Source: Lachnospiraceae bacterium
GTDB lineage: Bacteria > Bacillota > Clostridia > Lachnospirales > Lachnospiraceae
Reading direction: 5' to 3'
NCBI GenBank assembly: GCA_009774615.1
Contig: VSOC01000050.1
Coordinates: 1 to 13,805 of the forward strand
DNA length: 13,805 nt
Under the pieces are notes generated by a model that was not told the DNA's origin, ran no database searches, and worked only from the letters and a program-made list of their open reading frames with translations. Below, piece by piece: positions 1 to 6,443 of the stretch. Each line of letters begins with the position of its first letter. Position 1 is the first letter of the stretch. The position numbers and the translations under genes are program-made.

Positions 1-25
1 TACGAATGTCCGTCAGGATAGGGGG

Positions 26-1108
26 ATGGCGATGCAGAAGATATTGGTGGTGGATGATTCACCGATGAACCGTGAATTGCTGGATGAGATATTAAAGGAC
101 GATTACCAGGTAGTGACCGCAGAGGACGGGATGTGTGCGCTGTGGCTTATGGAACAGGAGATAGAGGAGATTGCTGCGGTTATCTCGGATTTGATGATGC
201 CAAGGATGGACGGTTATGCGCTGGTTGAGGAAATGAAGTGCAGGGGATGGCTTGGCAAGGTTCCGGTGCTGATTATCAGCAGTGAGAATGCGGTTGAGGC
301 AGAAAACCACTGCTTTGAACTGGGGGTGACGGATTTTATCCACAAGCCTTTTGTCGGTTCTGTCGTGAAGAATCGGGTGAAGAATACGATTGAGCTGTTT
401 GTCTGCAAAAATGCGCTGGAGCAGAAGGTTAAGGAACAGGCAGTAACCTTGGAGGAGCAGAGGCGGATTATCCGCAGGCAGACGGAAAAACTGAAGGAGA
501 TGAAGTCGTTTAACCGCCTGATGATGGAGTTTCGTTCCGTAATTATGGAGGTGGAAACAAGGCTTAAGGTGCTGAATGCGGAGTTTTCCGAGGCGTATAA
601 CCGAAATCCTTTTGAAGCAATTAAAAGCCGTTTAAAATCCCCGGAAAGTATTTATGAAAAACTGGAGCGCAGGGGATTTCCGGTGACGGTGGAGAGTATC
701 CGGGAGAATCTAACGGATGTAGCCGGACTGCGGGTTATCTGTTCGTTTCCCGATGATATCTACCGTCTGGCGGATCTTTTGATTCAGCAGGATGATATTC
801 TTTTAAAAAGCAGAAAGGATTACATTAAGAATCCAAAGGGCAACGGTTACCGCAGCCTTCATTTAATCTTAAGCGTGCCGATTTACCTGCCGGGCGGAAA
901 GAAATATATGAATGTCGAGGTGCAGTTCCGCACGATTGCCATGGATTTCTGGGCGAGCCTGGAACACAAGCTGAAGTATAAAAAGAAGGTGGCGGATACC
1001 GGGGAAATTGAAGAACAGTTAAAGAAATGCGCGGATTCCATCGAAGATCTTGATTACCAGATGCAGAAGATTCGGGATAAGATTGAGCACGGGCAGGATA
1101 GCCTATAG
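26..1108 (+). CDS. Response-regulator receiver domain fused to a RelQ-type (p)ppGpp synthetase
   Basis: The product (360 aa) has two recognisable parts. Residues 4-120 form a receiver domain: acidic pair D10/D11, phospho-acceptor D55 in SDLMMP, switch S85/S86, and K107 in the HKPF motif. Residues about 123-190 are charged and helical, probably a coiled coil like those linking receivers to GGDEF or HD-GYP outputs. Residues about 191-320 are a RelA/SpoT synthetase domain closest to small alarmone synthetases: SRLKSPESI (201-209), DVAGLR with catalytic-type D231, NGYRSLH with guanine-stacking Y275, and VEVQFRT with E298. There is no HD hydrolase domain, so only pyrophosphate transfer from ATP to GDP/GTP is predicted. 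The natural inference is phosphorylation-controlled cytosolic alarmone synthesis, probably driven by a kinase outside the window. Start: ATG at 26 has AGG 8 nt upstream; ATG at 32 (preceded by AGGGGG) is equally plausible. Domain calls are firm; control by phosphorylation is inferred. Confidence 0.9.
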   Translation: MAMQKILVVDDSPMNRELLDEILKDDYQVVTAEDGMCALWLMEQEIEEIAAVISDLMMPRMDGYALVEEMKCRGWLGKVPVLIISSENAVEAENHCFELGVTDFIHKPFVGSVVKNRVKNTIELFVCKNALEQKVKEQAVTLEEQRRIIRRQTEKLKEMKSFNRLMMEFRSVIMEVETRLKVLNAEFSEAYNRNPFEAIKSRLKSPESIYEKLERRGFPVTVESIRENLTDVAGLRVICSFPDDIYRLADLLIQQDDILLKSRKDYIKNPKGNGYRSLHLILSVPIYLPGGKKYMNVEVQFRTIAMDFWASLEHKLKYKKKVADTGEIEEQLKKCADSIEDLDYQMQKIRDKIEHGQDSL

Positions 1109-1188
1109 GGATGGGATAATGAAAAAATAAAAGGTGAAAAAGAAACAAACGGGTAAAATCTGGCAATACTAATCATGAGGTGAAGATC

Positions 1189-1812
1189 ATGATAAAGAAA
1201 AAACCAGAACATATTGGGATTATCCCGGACGGGAACCGGCGCTGGGCAGGGAATCGGGGGATGGAAAAGCAGGAGGGCTATCGCTACGGGCTGGACCCCG
1301 GAATGCGGCTTTTGCAGCTGGCAAAGCAGGCAGGAATTAAGGAAATCACCTATTATGGCTATACGGTGGATAACTGCAAACGGCCGCGGGAGCAGTTTGC
1401 CGCCTTTCAGCGTGCCTGTGTAAAGGCTGTGGATATGCTGGCTTTGGAAGGGGCAGATCTTTTGGTGATTGGCGATACAGCATCAAAGTGTTTTCCCAAA
1501 GAACTCCTCCCTTACTGCGAAAGAACCCCGATCTGCGGCGGAGGAATCAAGGTGAATTTCCTGGTCAATTACGGGTGGAAATGGGATTTATCCCATATGC
1601 AGCAGGACGGACAGCCCTATTCTAAGGAGATCTCCCGGATGGATTTAATTATCCGCTGGGGCGGGATGTGCAGGCTTTCCGGGTTTCTGCCGCTGCAGTC
1701 GGTTTATGCCGATATTTACGTAGAACCCCATTTATGGCCTGACTTTTCGGACGAGGATTTTTTCCGGGCGCTGGAGTGGTATAAGCAGCAGGATGTTACT
1801 CTGGGGGGTTAG
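1189..1812 (+). CDS. Divergent short cis-prenyltransferase (undecaprenyl diphosphate synthase family)
   Basis: The 207-aa product carries the UppS signature near its N-terminus, HIGIIPDGNRRWA, with the diphosphate/Mg-binding aspartate at D14. TVDNCKRP (59-66) matches the family's FSSENWxRP segment, and VIGD (93-96) and VNYG (126-129) follow. The C-terminal RWGGMCRLSGFLPLQ and WPDF (183-186) match the family block R-x-G-G-E-x-R-x-S-N-F-L-x-W-Q. Typical UppS is about 240-250 aa; here the stretch between NYG and the C-terminal block is shortened. The glutamate of the GGE motif, a metal/IPP-binding residue in E. coli UppS, is methionine (M160), and the NYGGR segment reads NYGWK. It may make a different or shorter prenyl diphosphate, or have low activity. 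The ATG at 1189 is preceded by GAGGTGA at 1177-1183; an upstream GTG at 1180 lies inside that site and is less likely. The gene follows the receiver-synthetase gene by 80 bp and may be cotranscribed with it. Confidence 0.8.
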   Translation: MIKKKPEHIGIIPDGNRRWAGNRGMEKQEGYRYGLDPGMRLLQLAKQAGIKEITYYGYTVDNCKRPREQFAAFQRACVKAVDMLALEGADLLVIGDTASKCFPKELLPYCERTPICGGGIKVNFLVNYGWKWDLSHMQQDGQPYSKEISRMDLIIRWGGMCRLSGFLPLQSVYADIYVEPHLWPDFSDEDFFRALEWYKQQDVTLGG

Positions 1813-3197
1813 CGTGTGTTGATAAATGCATTCCCGGTGCTGTCCGGCGCTGTGTTTTTTTGCATCCGTCCTGACGGGTTGAGAAAGACCGAGGCATAGA
1901 ATACTTCGTTTTCGCATTGAAAATCAGCGATTCCATGGTACTGCGCGGCGATGTTTCGGATAGAGAGTGTTCCCAGGCCGGGGCCTTCGTGTTTGGTCGA
2001 GGGAATGATCGGGTCGTTTTGGCGGAAGGTACTCGGGCAGGAATTGTCCACAATAATCGAAACGGCGCAATCGCCGGCGATTTGTGCGCGAACCCGGATA
2101 AAGGGGGGTTTGCCGGAGTACTGGCGGCAGGAATCCACGGCATTTTCCAGAAGATTTCCAAATAAAATGCAGATGTCCGGCTCCTCAATCGCCAGATTTT
2201 CCGGCAGCTTAATCTGGGTGTCAAACTGGATTTTCTCGTCCGCTGCTTTTTCTGCGTAGTAGCGGATAACCGTGTCAATAGCATAGTTGCTGCAATAGAC
2301 CTTTCCTGTATTTAAGGGAAGGCTTTTTCCATATTTGTCGATATAATCTCTAAGCGTTTCATTATCACCCTTATCTAAATAGGCTTGAATCAGGTTCAGG
2401 TGCTGGCGCAGATCGTGGCGTGCGCGGCGGGTTTCCTCGATTTGCTTTTGCAGCTGGATGTATTGAAGGTGCTGCATGGAGATAAACTTTTCCTGGTTTC
2501 TGGCCCGTTCCTGGGCTTCGCCCTGGAGTCTTAGGGATTCTAACGAGTCAATAAAAAGATAGTAAATGGTGATAAAAATAATCAGCAGGGCCATCCTGGC
2601 GATAAGGAAGGTCAGGCCGCTGGTGCTGATCATATTAAAATTCCAGGTTAATAAGAGGACAATAAAGGTGGTAAGCGCGGGAAGAAGCCACACCATGGAC
2701 CATAGCCTGGGGGCATAGCTTTTCAGTACCCGTTCTTTGGTGATATTTAAAAAATACAGCATAAAGGGCGCGGATAAGAGGCAGGGAAACAGGCGGAGCA
2801 TGGTGTGCAGGGGCGAACCCAGCCAAACATAGGGCGTCTGCGGGTTATAAAAAAACTGAATGGCTAAAAAAACGGAAATTCCCCGTATAATCATCATATA
2901 ATCCAATACCATGATATAGATAAAGAGCAGTTTGGGAAGTTCCGTGCGGATGCAGGAAAAGTAAATAATCATGGAAGTGACGGCAAAGAAGATGTCAATA
3001 TTGCGCACGTCCTGCCCCGCCTGGTAGAGGTAGCAGCAGACGAAAAACTGCGCACAGAGGTTGCTTCCTGCAAGAAGGAAAACCATCCATGACGGAAAGC
3101 GGAAATTATCCCGGAAAGGGTAGTAGGCGAGCAGGTGAACCGGCGAAAGCTCCAGAATATAACAAAATGAAGCAAGTAAAGCTTCCGGTGTAAACAT
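1809..3197 (-). CDS. AgrC-like membrane sensor histidine kinase (GHKL ATPase)
   Basis: The 462-aa protein has about six hydrophobic segments in residues 1-217, followed by a helical stretch and a kinase core. The phospho-acceptor motif RARHDLRQHL places the histidine at H261, the arrangement typical of AgrC/ComD-type peptide-sensing kinases. The ATPase follows: N box GNLLENAVDS (about 347-356) and a G box GPGLG (405-409) of the HATPase_c_5 type. The family senses small peptides or membrane signals and phosphorylates a LytTR regulator; the gene 126 bp upstream on the same strand encodes exactly that. Start: ATG at 3197 has GGAGG 5 nt upstream; the longer reading from a GTG at 3218 runs through that site. 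No AgrB processing protease or AgrD-like precursor is visible nearby, so the signal is unknown. The stop codon overlaps the convergent UppS-like gene. Confidence 0.9.
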   Translation of the reverse strand: MFTPEALLASFCYILELSPVHLLAYYPFRDNFRFPSWMVFLLAGSNLCAQFFVCCYLYQAGQDVRNIDIFFAVTSMIIYFSCIRTELPKLLFIYIMVLDYMMIIRGISVFLAIQFFYNPQTPYVWLGSPLHTMLRLFPCLLSAPFMLYFLNITKERVLKSYAPRLWSMVWLLPALTTFIVLLLTWNFNMISTSGLTFLIARMALLIIFITIYYLFIDSLESLRLQGEAQERARNQEKFISMQHLQYIQLQKQIEETRRARHDLRQHLNLIQAYLDKGDNETLRDYIDKYGKSLPLNTGKVYCSNYAIDTVIRYYAEKAADEKIQFDTQIKLPENLAIEEPDICILFGNLLENAVDSCRQYSGKPPFIRVRAQIAGDCAVSIIVDNSCPSTFRQNDPIIPSTKHEGPGLGTLSIRNIAAQYHGIADFQCENEVFYASVFLNPSGRMQKNTAPDSTGNAFINTR

Positions 3198-3323
3198 AAA
3201 TTCCTCCATTCTGTACACGTTTCTGTCAGAACCCCGGTTTTTTTAAGGTTAAGTCAAAGGAAATTCGCAGTGCCCGATAAAGCAAAAGACTTCCCTGCTA
3301 CGTGAAAATAAAAATCTGCCGGA

Positions 3324-4073
3324 TTACGTATTTCGTGTACGCTTAAACAGATAATTGGCATAGGCCATCTGCATTTCTTTATATTTGGAACGGCTGATGG
3401 GGATTCTGTATCCATTGGTCAGGACAAAATCTTTGGTTTCTAGGGAACGCACATAATCCAGATTGACGATGTATCCCCGACAGCAATTCTGGAAGCGAAA
3501 TCCCTGATGAAAATCCCCGTATTCTCCCATGGGGCTTAGCAGGGAAAGGAAGGCTTCCAGCGTCATATAAGGTTTAATCACGTCGCTGTTTTCTGCCGTG
3601 TAAATTTCCAGAAAATGTCCGATAGAACGAACATAGAAAATATCATCCACCAGCAAATGCCGCACCGTGCGGCTTTCTTTGATTTCAATGAAATGCTGGA
3701 ATTTTCTGCTGTCAATAAGGCGATTCATCGTGGAAAACAGGCGTTCTTTTTCCACGGGTTTTAAGATATAGTCAACGGCCTGGACACTGTAGCCTTCCAG
3801 CGCATAGCTCTCTTCTACGGTAATAAAAATAATGGGAACAAAATGGTCCTGAGCGCGTACACGGTGGGCAATATCCATACCGGAAATCCCCCCCAGCTGA
3901 TTATCCAGAAAAAGAATATCATACCGTCCGGGCCAAAAGCCGGAAAGAAACTGTTCTCCGCTGGTAAAAAGAGAAATTTCATGGATAATATGGCGCGGTT
4001 CTAAGTAAGTGCAGAGAAGGTTCTTTAAGGACTGTAAATCTGTTTCCAGATCATCGACAATAGCTAAATGCAT
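3324..4073 (-). CDS. LytTR-type response regulator (AgrA/VirR-like)
   Basis: The 249-aa product begins with a receiver domain: acidic D7/D8, phospho-acceptor D57 in LFLDNQL, switch T85 in FITVEES, and K105 in ILKP. Residues about 140-245 form a LytTR DNA-binding domain, with FQNCCRGYIVNLDYV and a C-terminal segment IPISRSKYKEM typical of the family. Such proteins bind direct repeats near promoters as transcription activators. It is transcribed ahead of the AgrC-like kinase and is its probable partner. ATG at 4073 is chosen because GGAG lies about 9 nt upstream and the promoter's -10 box is at 4096-4101; longer readings would start at or upstream of that box. I looked for a good LytTR consensus direct repeat in the divergent intergenic region and did not find one, so target genes are not known from this window. 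Confidence 0.9.
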   Translation of the reverse strand: MHLAIVDDLETDLQSLKNLLCTYLEPRHIIHEISLFTSGEQFLSGFWPGRYDILFLDNQLGGISGMDIAHRVRAQDHFVPIIFITVEESYALEGYSVQAVDYILKPVEKERLFSTMNRLIDSRKFQHFIEIKESRTVRHLLVDDIFYVRSIGHFLEIYTAENSDVIKPYMTLEAFLSLLSPMGEYGDFHQGFRFQNCCRGYIVNLDYVRSLETKDFVLTNGYRIPISRSKYKEMQMAYANYLFKRTRNT

Positions 4074-4095
4074 AAAGCTGGCTCCTTTCCTTTTC

Positions 4096-4125
4096 ATTAT
4101 AGCAAAATCCATCCTTTCTTGTAAA
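4096..4125 (-). promoter_or_regulatory. Sigma-A-type promoter for the LytTR regulator and kinase
   Basis: On the minus strand, TTTACA (-35, 4125-4120) is separated by 18 nt from a perfect TATAAT (-10, 4101-4096). TG one base upstream makes it an extended -10. Transcription would start near 4089, leaving a leader of about 16 nt before the ATG at 4073. Confidence 0.75.
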
Positions 4126-4163
4126 ACCATTCGTGCGAAAAAAGTTCCGTTGGTGCTATTTTG

Positions 4164-4193
4164 TTGAAATAAAAAGATAAGAAATGGTATGAT
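4164..4193 (+). promoter_or_regulatory. Sigma-A-type promoter for the partner-switch operon
   Basis: TTGAAA (-35, 4164-4169) lies 18 nt from TATGAT (-10, 4188-4193), again with an extended -10 (TGG before the hexamer). The expected start near 4200 gives a leader of roughly 37 nt to the ATG at 4237. It is back to back with the regulator promoter, with about 40 bp between the two -35 boxes, so a protein bound there could affect both. Confidence 0.75.
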
Positions 4194-4236
4194 AAGTTGC
4201 AAGTGTATTCTTGAAAAAAGCCGGGGGGATAAGAGG

Positions 4237-4698
4237 ATGAAAAAGATAACCGTACCGGCCTTCATTGACAGGCTGCAGCAGGTTTTGGCACAGATAGCAG
4301 GTTTTTTGGAGCAGGAAGGATGCCCGGAAAATGAACGGCGTCTGATAGAAATATCCGCAGAAGAGCTTTTTACGAATATTGTATCCTATGCTTATGGCAA
4401 GTATCCCGGGATAAGCAGGGAAAACGGACAGGTGCAGGTGGAATACGGCGTGAATCTTCTGCCCGAAGGGGAAAAGCAGGCAGATATCTGCTTTATAGAT
4501 CAGGGAAAGCCGTTTAATCCGTTTGCCAGAGAAGATCCGGATCTTACCCTTTCCTTAGAAGAGCGTCCGGTCGGCGGACTTGGAATCTATATGGTGAAGC
4601 AGTTTATGGATCAGGCAGAATACCGCTATGAAAAGGGCTTTAATGTAACGACGATAAGTAAGAGATTCCGCCCGGAGGGGGAGAGGAAATCGGGATGA
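4237..4698 (+). CDS. RsbW/SpoIIAB-like anti-sigma factor (serine kinase-type ATPase)
   Basis: The 153-aa protein is a stand-alone HATPase_c_2 domain. The N box is EELFTN (42-47, with E42, E43 and N47), the next ATP-binding motif is DQGKPFNP (88-95), and the glycine-rich lid is GGLGIYMVKQ (113-122). In RsbW and SpoIIAB this fold binds either a sigma factor or an unphosphorylated STAS partner and phosphorylates the latter on serine. A STAS partner is encoded two genes downstream. No sigma factor or PP2C phosphatase is in the window, so the true target is unknown and need not be a sigma factor. The ATG at 4237 follows GGGGGG at 4223-4228; an in-frame ATG at 4189 falls inside the promoter -10 box and is rejected. 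Its stop overlaps the next start by ATGA. Confidence 0.9.
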   Translation: MKKITVPAFIDRLQQVLAQIAGFLEQEGCPENERRLIEISAEELFTNIVSYAYGKYPGISRENGQVQVEYGVNLLPEGEKQADICFIDQGKPFNPFAREDPDLTLSLEERPVGGLGIYMVKQFMDQAEYRYEKGFNVTTISKRFRPEGERKSG

Positions 4699-5285
4699 AA
4701 ACATTTTTCGATACAGAATTTCTGGAAAGCCAGGTTTTCGGGGAAGGTGAAGCCGAATACGAAGAGGAAAACCGCATAACAGACGGTGACAGGTCAGATC
4801 CTGATGCAGAGGAAGAGGAAATTGAGGAAGCCGAAGAGGACGAGGAAGCCGAGGAAATTCCCGTGGAACTGACGCTTAACTTGGAGGATGGGAGAACGCT
4901 TTGCTGCCGGGTTTCGGGTGTTTTTATGGAGCAGGAAAAAGAATACATCGCACTGGAAGCCGACGGAAACGAAGATGAGGGAATGATTTTTTTGATGGGG
5001 CTGTCCCAGGGAGAAGAGGATGAACTAAGGCTCAGACCTTTGGAGGATGAAGAAGAGCGGGAAGCCGCCTTTTCGGCCTTTTTCCGTATGGTGGAAGAAG
5101 AGGATTATGCCGCACAGGCGGAGATTTATGCAGGGCAGGAGGGCACAGAAGCGGCTGAACCGGACGCAGGACAGGAAAGCGCACAAGCGGCTGAGCCGGA
5201 CGCAGGACAGGGAAGCCCGCAAGCTATGGCGGCAGCAGAAAATAAAGCAGATGCAGAAAGTGAGAATAAAGATGACAGAGATTAA
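4695..5285 (+). CDS. Highly acidic DUF1292-family protein with repeat tail
   Basis: The 196-aa product splits into three parts. Residues 1-53 are very rich in Glu/Asp, including an almost uninterrupted acidic run at about 38-53. Residues about 54-135 resemble DUF1292: a strand pattern around LTLNLEDGRTLCCRVSGVF, then KEYIALEADG, then acidic ELRLRPLEDEEE and a final helix. This family has no well-established function; members are usually about 90 aa, so this one has long acidic extensions. The tail (about 146-196) is disordered and carries two exact-length 12-residue repeats plus a partial one, with core AAEPDAGQ. The gene overlaps the RsbW-like gene by 4 bp and the STAS gene by 14 bp, implying translational coupling. 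Sitting between a kinase and its STAS substrate suggests a role in the same switch, for example as a partner or decoy, but that is a guess. Confidence 0.75.
   Translation: MKTFFDTEFLESQVFGEGEAEYEEENRITDGDRSDPDAEEEEIEEAEEDEEAEEIPVELTLNLEDGRTLCCRVSGVFMEQEKEYIALEADGNEDEGMIFLMGLSQGEEDELRLRPLEDEEEREAAFSAFFRMVEEEDYAAQAEIYAGQEGTEAAEPDAGQESAQAAEPDAGQGSPQAMAAAENKADAESENKDDRD
5130..5222 (+). repeat. 36-bp tandem repeat within the DUF1292 gene
   Basis: Two 36-bp units (5151-5186 and 5187-5222) differ at only a few bases, and a related 21-bp partial unit precedes them. The period is 12 codons, so copy-number change would keep the frame and only lengthen the acidic tail. Confidence 0.85.
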
Positions 5286-5553
5286 AACAGAAAAAAAGAT
5301 AGATGCAGCGACAGCGCCCAAGCTGGATGCCAGGTTAAAGGAACTTCTGGCCGGAGGGGAGAATGCATTGGTTGTCGATATGGAGGATACCACCTATATC
5401 TCTTCCGTGGGTCTGCGTGCCTTTGTTTCGGCTCAGAAGAAGCTGAATAAGAGCGGCGGAACGATGGTGCTCACCCATGTAAAGCCCTGTATCCTGGAAA
5501 TTTTTGAAGTGACCGGGTTTGCGGGTGTGCTTACGATTGAGAGTGATGATTAG
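5272..5553 (+). CDS. STAS-domain anti-anti-sigma factor (RsbV/SpoIIAA-like)
   Basis: The 93-aa protein is a single STAS domain. LVVDMEDTTYISSVGLR is the family's central block, in which S45 aligns with the serine phosphorylated in SpoIIAA (S58) and RsbV (S56). The aspartate that usually precedes it is serine (S44). The C-terminal half, with GGTMVLTHVKPCILEIFEVTGF, is also typical. Unphosphorylated STAS partners displace an anti-sigma kinase from its target, and the RsbW-like protein encoded two genes upstream is the obvious kinase. Gene order (kinase, DUF1292, STAS) is reversed compared with the usual rsbV-rsbW. The ATG at 5272 overlaps the preceding gene by 14 bp and has only a weak AGTGAG site; the frame stays open far upstream, but the STAS similarity begins here. 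An in-frame ATG at 5251 is a weaker alternative. Confidence 0.88.
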   Translation: MTEIKTEKKIDAATAPKLDARLKELLAGGENALVVDMEDTTYISSVGLRAFVSAQKKLNKSGGTMVLTHVKPCILEIFEVTGFAGVLTIESDD

Positions 5554-5570
5554 TACTACATAGTATTAAT
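5549..5570. promoter_or_regulatory. 22-bp imperfect palindrome, candidate operator with weak promoter
   Basis: ATTAGTACTA, a 2-bp centre CA, then TAGTATTAAT: the arms match with one mismatch in ten. It includes the STAS stop codon (5551-5553) and lies 43 bp before the CPBP gene. It is AT-rich with no T tract, so it does not look like an intrinsic terminator. A weak promoter may overlap it: TTGAGA at 5537-5542, 18 nt, then TAGTAT at 5561-5566. A dimeric repressor site controlling the CPBP-T4SS genes is a reasonable but unproved reading. Confidence 0.4.
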
Positions 5571-5612
5571 TCCAGTGAAGCTGTACGGAGCATGACAAAA
5601 GAGGGTGTAAAG

Positions 5613-6443
5613 ATGAGAGAACTAACCGTGGAACAAAAGATATGGAAGGGCTTGGGGGTGTTCTGGTATTCCGTAAGACCCCTTCTTTTTTATCTGTGTT
5701 TTCCGGCACTTTTGATGTCCTTTGGTATGCTGCTGTTTGGCGGGCGTAAGGCAGAGGAGGTTTTGGCGGGCAGCCGTAATTTTTACCACGCCCTGGGGAT
5801 TGTGCTGACGCTTTTTATCCTTCACCGCCGCAGTAAGAAAAGGGGAAGCTCCATCCTGAAAGATTCGGTGATTGACCGGGAGAATCTGGCATGGAAAAGG
5901 GTTTTTCTGCTGTTTGGCGCAGGCTTTGGCGGTTCCGTTGTTTTTTCGGCGCTGCTTACGGTATTTCCTTTTCCGTCCGGCTGGATGGAAGCCTATCACC
6001 GTTCGTCCGGCCAGGTGCTTTTGGGGACGGATCAGATGGTTGCCATGCTGTCGGCGGTTGTCCTTGCCCCGGCGGCGGAGGAAATTATTTTCCGCGGCTA
6101 TATGCTGGGAAGGCTTCTTACCTGGTTTAACAGCCGCCATGCCGTGCTGATCTCTTCCCTGGTTTTTGCCCTGTGCCATGTGTCTTTGCTGTGGATAGCG
6201 TATGCCTTTTTTCTGGGGCTGATGCTGGGATGGATTTCTGTCCGGGAGGACAATACCCTGTATTCCATTGCCCTGCACATGGGATTTAATGCAAGTATTC
6301 TTCCCATCCGACTGGTGAATGAAAACGCAGGGATGAAAGCCGTTTGGTTTGGAAGTCATGTCCGCATTGCCCTTTTGGGAGTTCTTTTTGGACTTTTGGC
6401 CTGGTGGGCGTTTCGGGCATATTTAAGGGAGGAAGTAGGATGA
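5613..6443 (+). CDS. CPBP-family intramembrane metalloprotease (CAAX protease/bacteriocin-processing type)
   Basis: This 276-aa polytopic membrane protein has the three motifs of the CPBP (Abi) family: EEIIFR (156-161; E156, E157, R161), FALCH (185-189; H189), and HMGFN (222-226; H222, N226). These residues form the metal-dependent active site within the membrane. Hydrophobic segments lie at about 18-43, 57-71, 97-119, 142-154, 177-207 and 251-268. Family members process prenylated proteins or peptides, confer bacteriocin immunity, or act as scaffolds; the substrate cannot be read from sequence. The ATG at 5613 follows GAGGGTG at 5601-5607, whereas an upstream in-frame ATG at 5592 lacks a comparable site. 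The stop overlaps the VirD4 start as ATGA, so its expression is tied to the secretion genes. A role in maturing an exported peptide or protecting the host membrane is possible. Confidence 0.9.
   Translation: MRELTVEQKIWKGLGVFWYSVRPLLFYLCFPALLMSFGMLLFGGRKAEEVLAGSRNFYHALGIVLTLFILHRRSKKRGSSILKDSVIDRENLAWKRVFLLFGAGFGGSVVFSALLTVFPFPSGWMEAYHRSSGQVLLGTDQMVAMLSAVVLAPAAEEIIFRGYMLGRLLTWFNSRHAVLISSLVFALCHVSLLWIAYAFFLGLMLGWISVREDNTLYSIALHMGFNASILPIRLVNENAGMKAVWFGSHVRIALLGVLFGLLAWWAFRAYLREEVG

Noticed and set aside
1..21. Possible 3' end of an upstream gene: seven in-frame codons ending in TAG at 19-21, just before the receiver-synthetase gene
   Set aside because: Six residues are too few to identify a product or confirm a reading frame, although a kinase gene there would make sense.
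3198..3323. Possible AgrD-like peptide gene or terminator in the gap between regulator and kinase genes
   Set aside because: No minus-strand ATG-initiated small frame with a ribosome binding site and no hairpin followed by a T tract was found.
4074..4265. N-terminal extension of the LytTR regulator to 4265
   Set aside because: It would cross the regulator's own promoter and lacks similarity to the family; the receiver domain starts at 4073.
5622..6359. 245-aa open frame antisense to the CPBP gene
   Set aside because: The plus-strand frame carries all three CPBP motifs in order; the antisense frame is a basic, low-information shadow.
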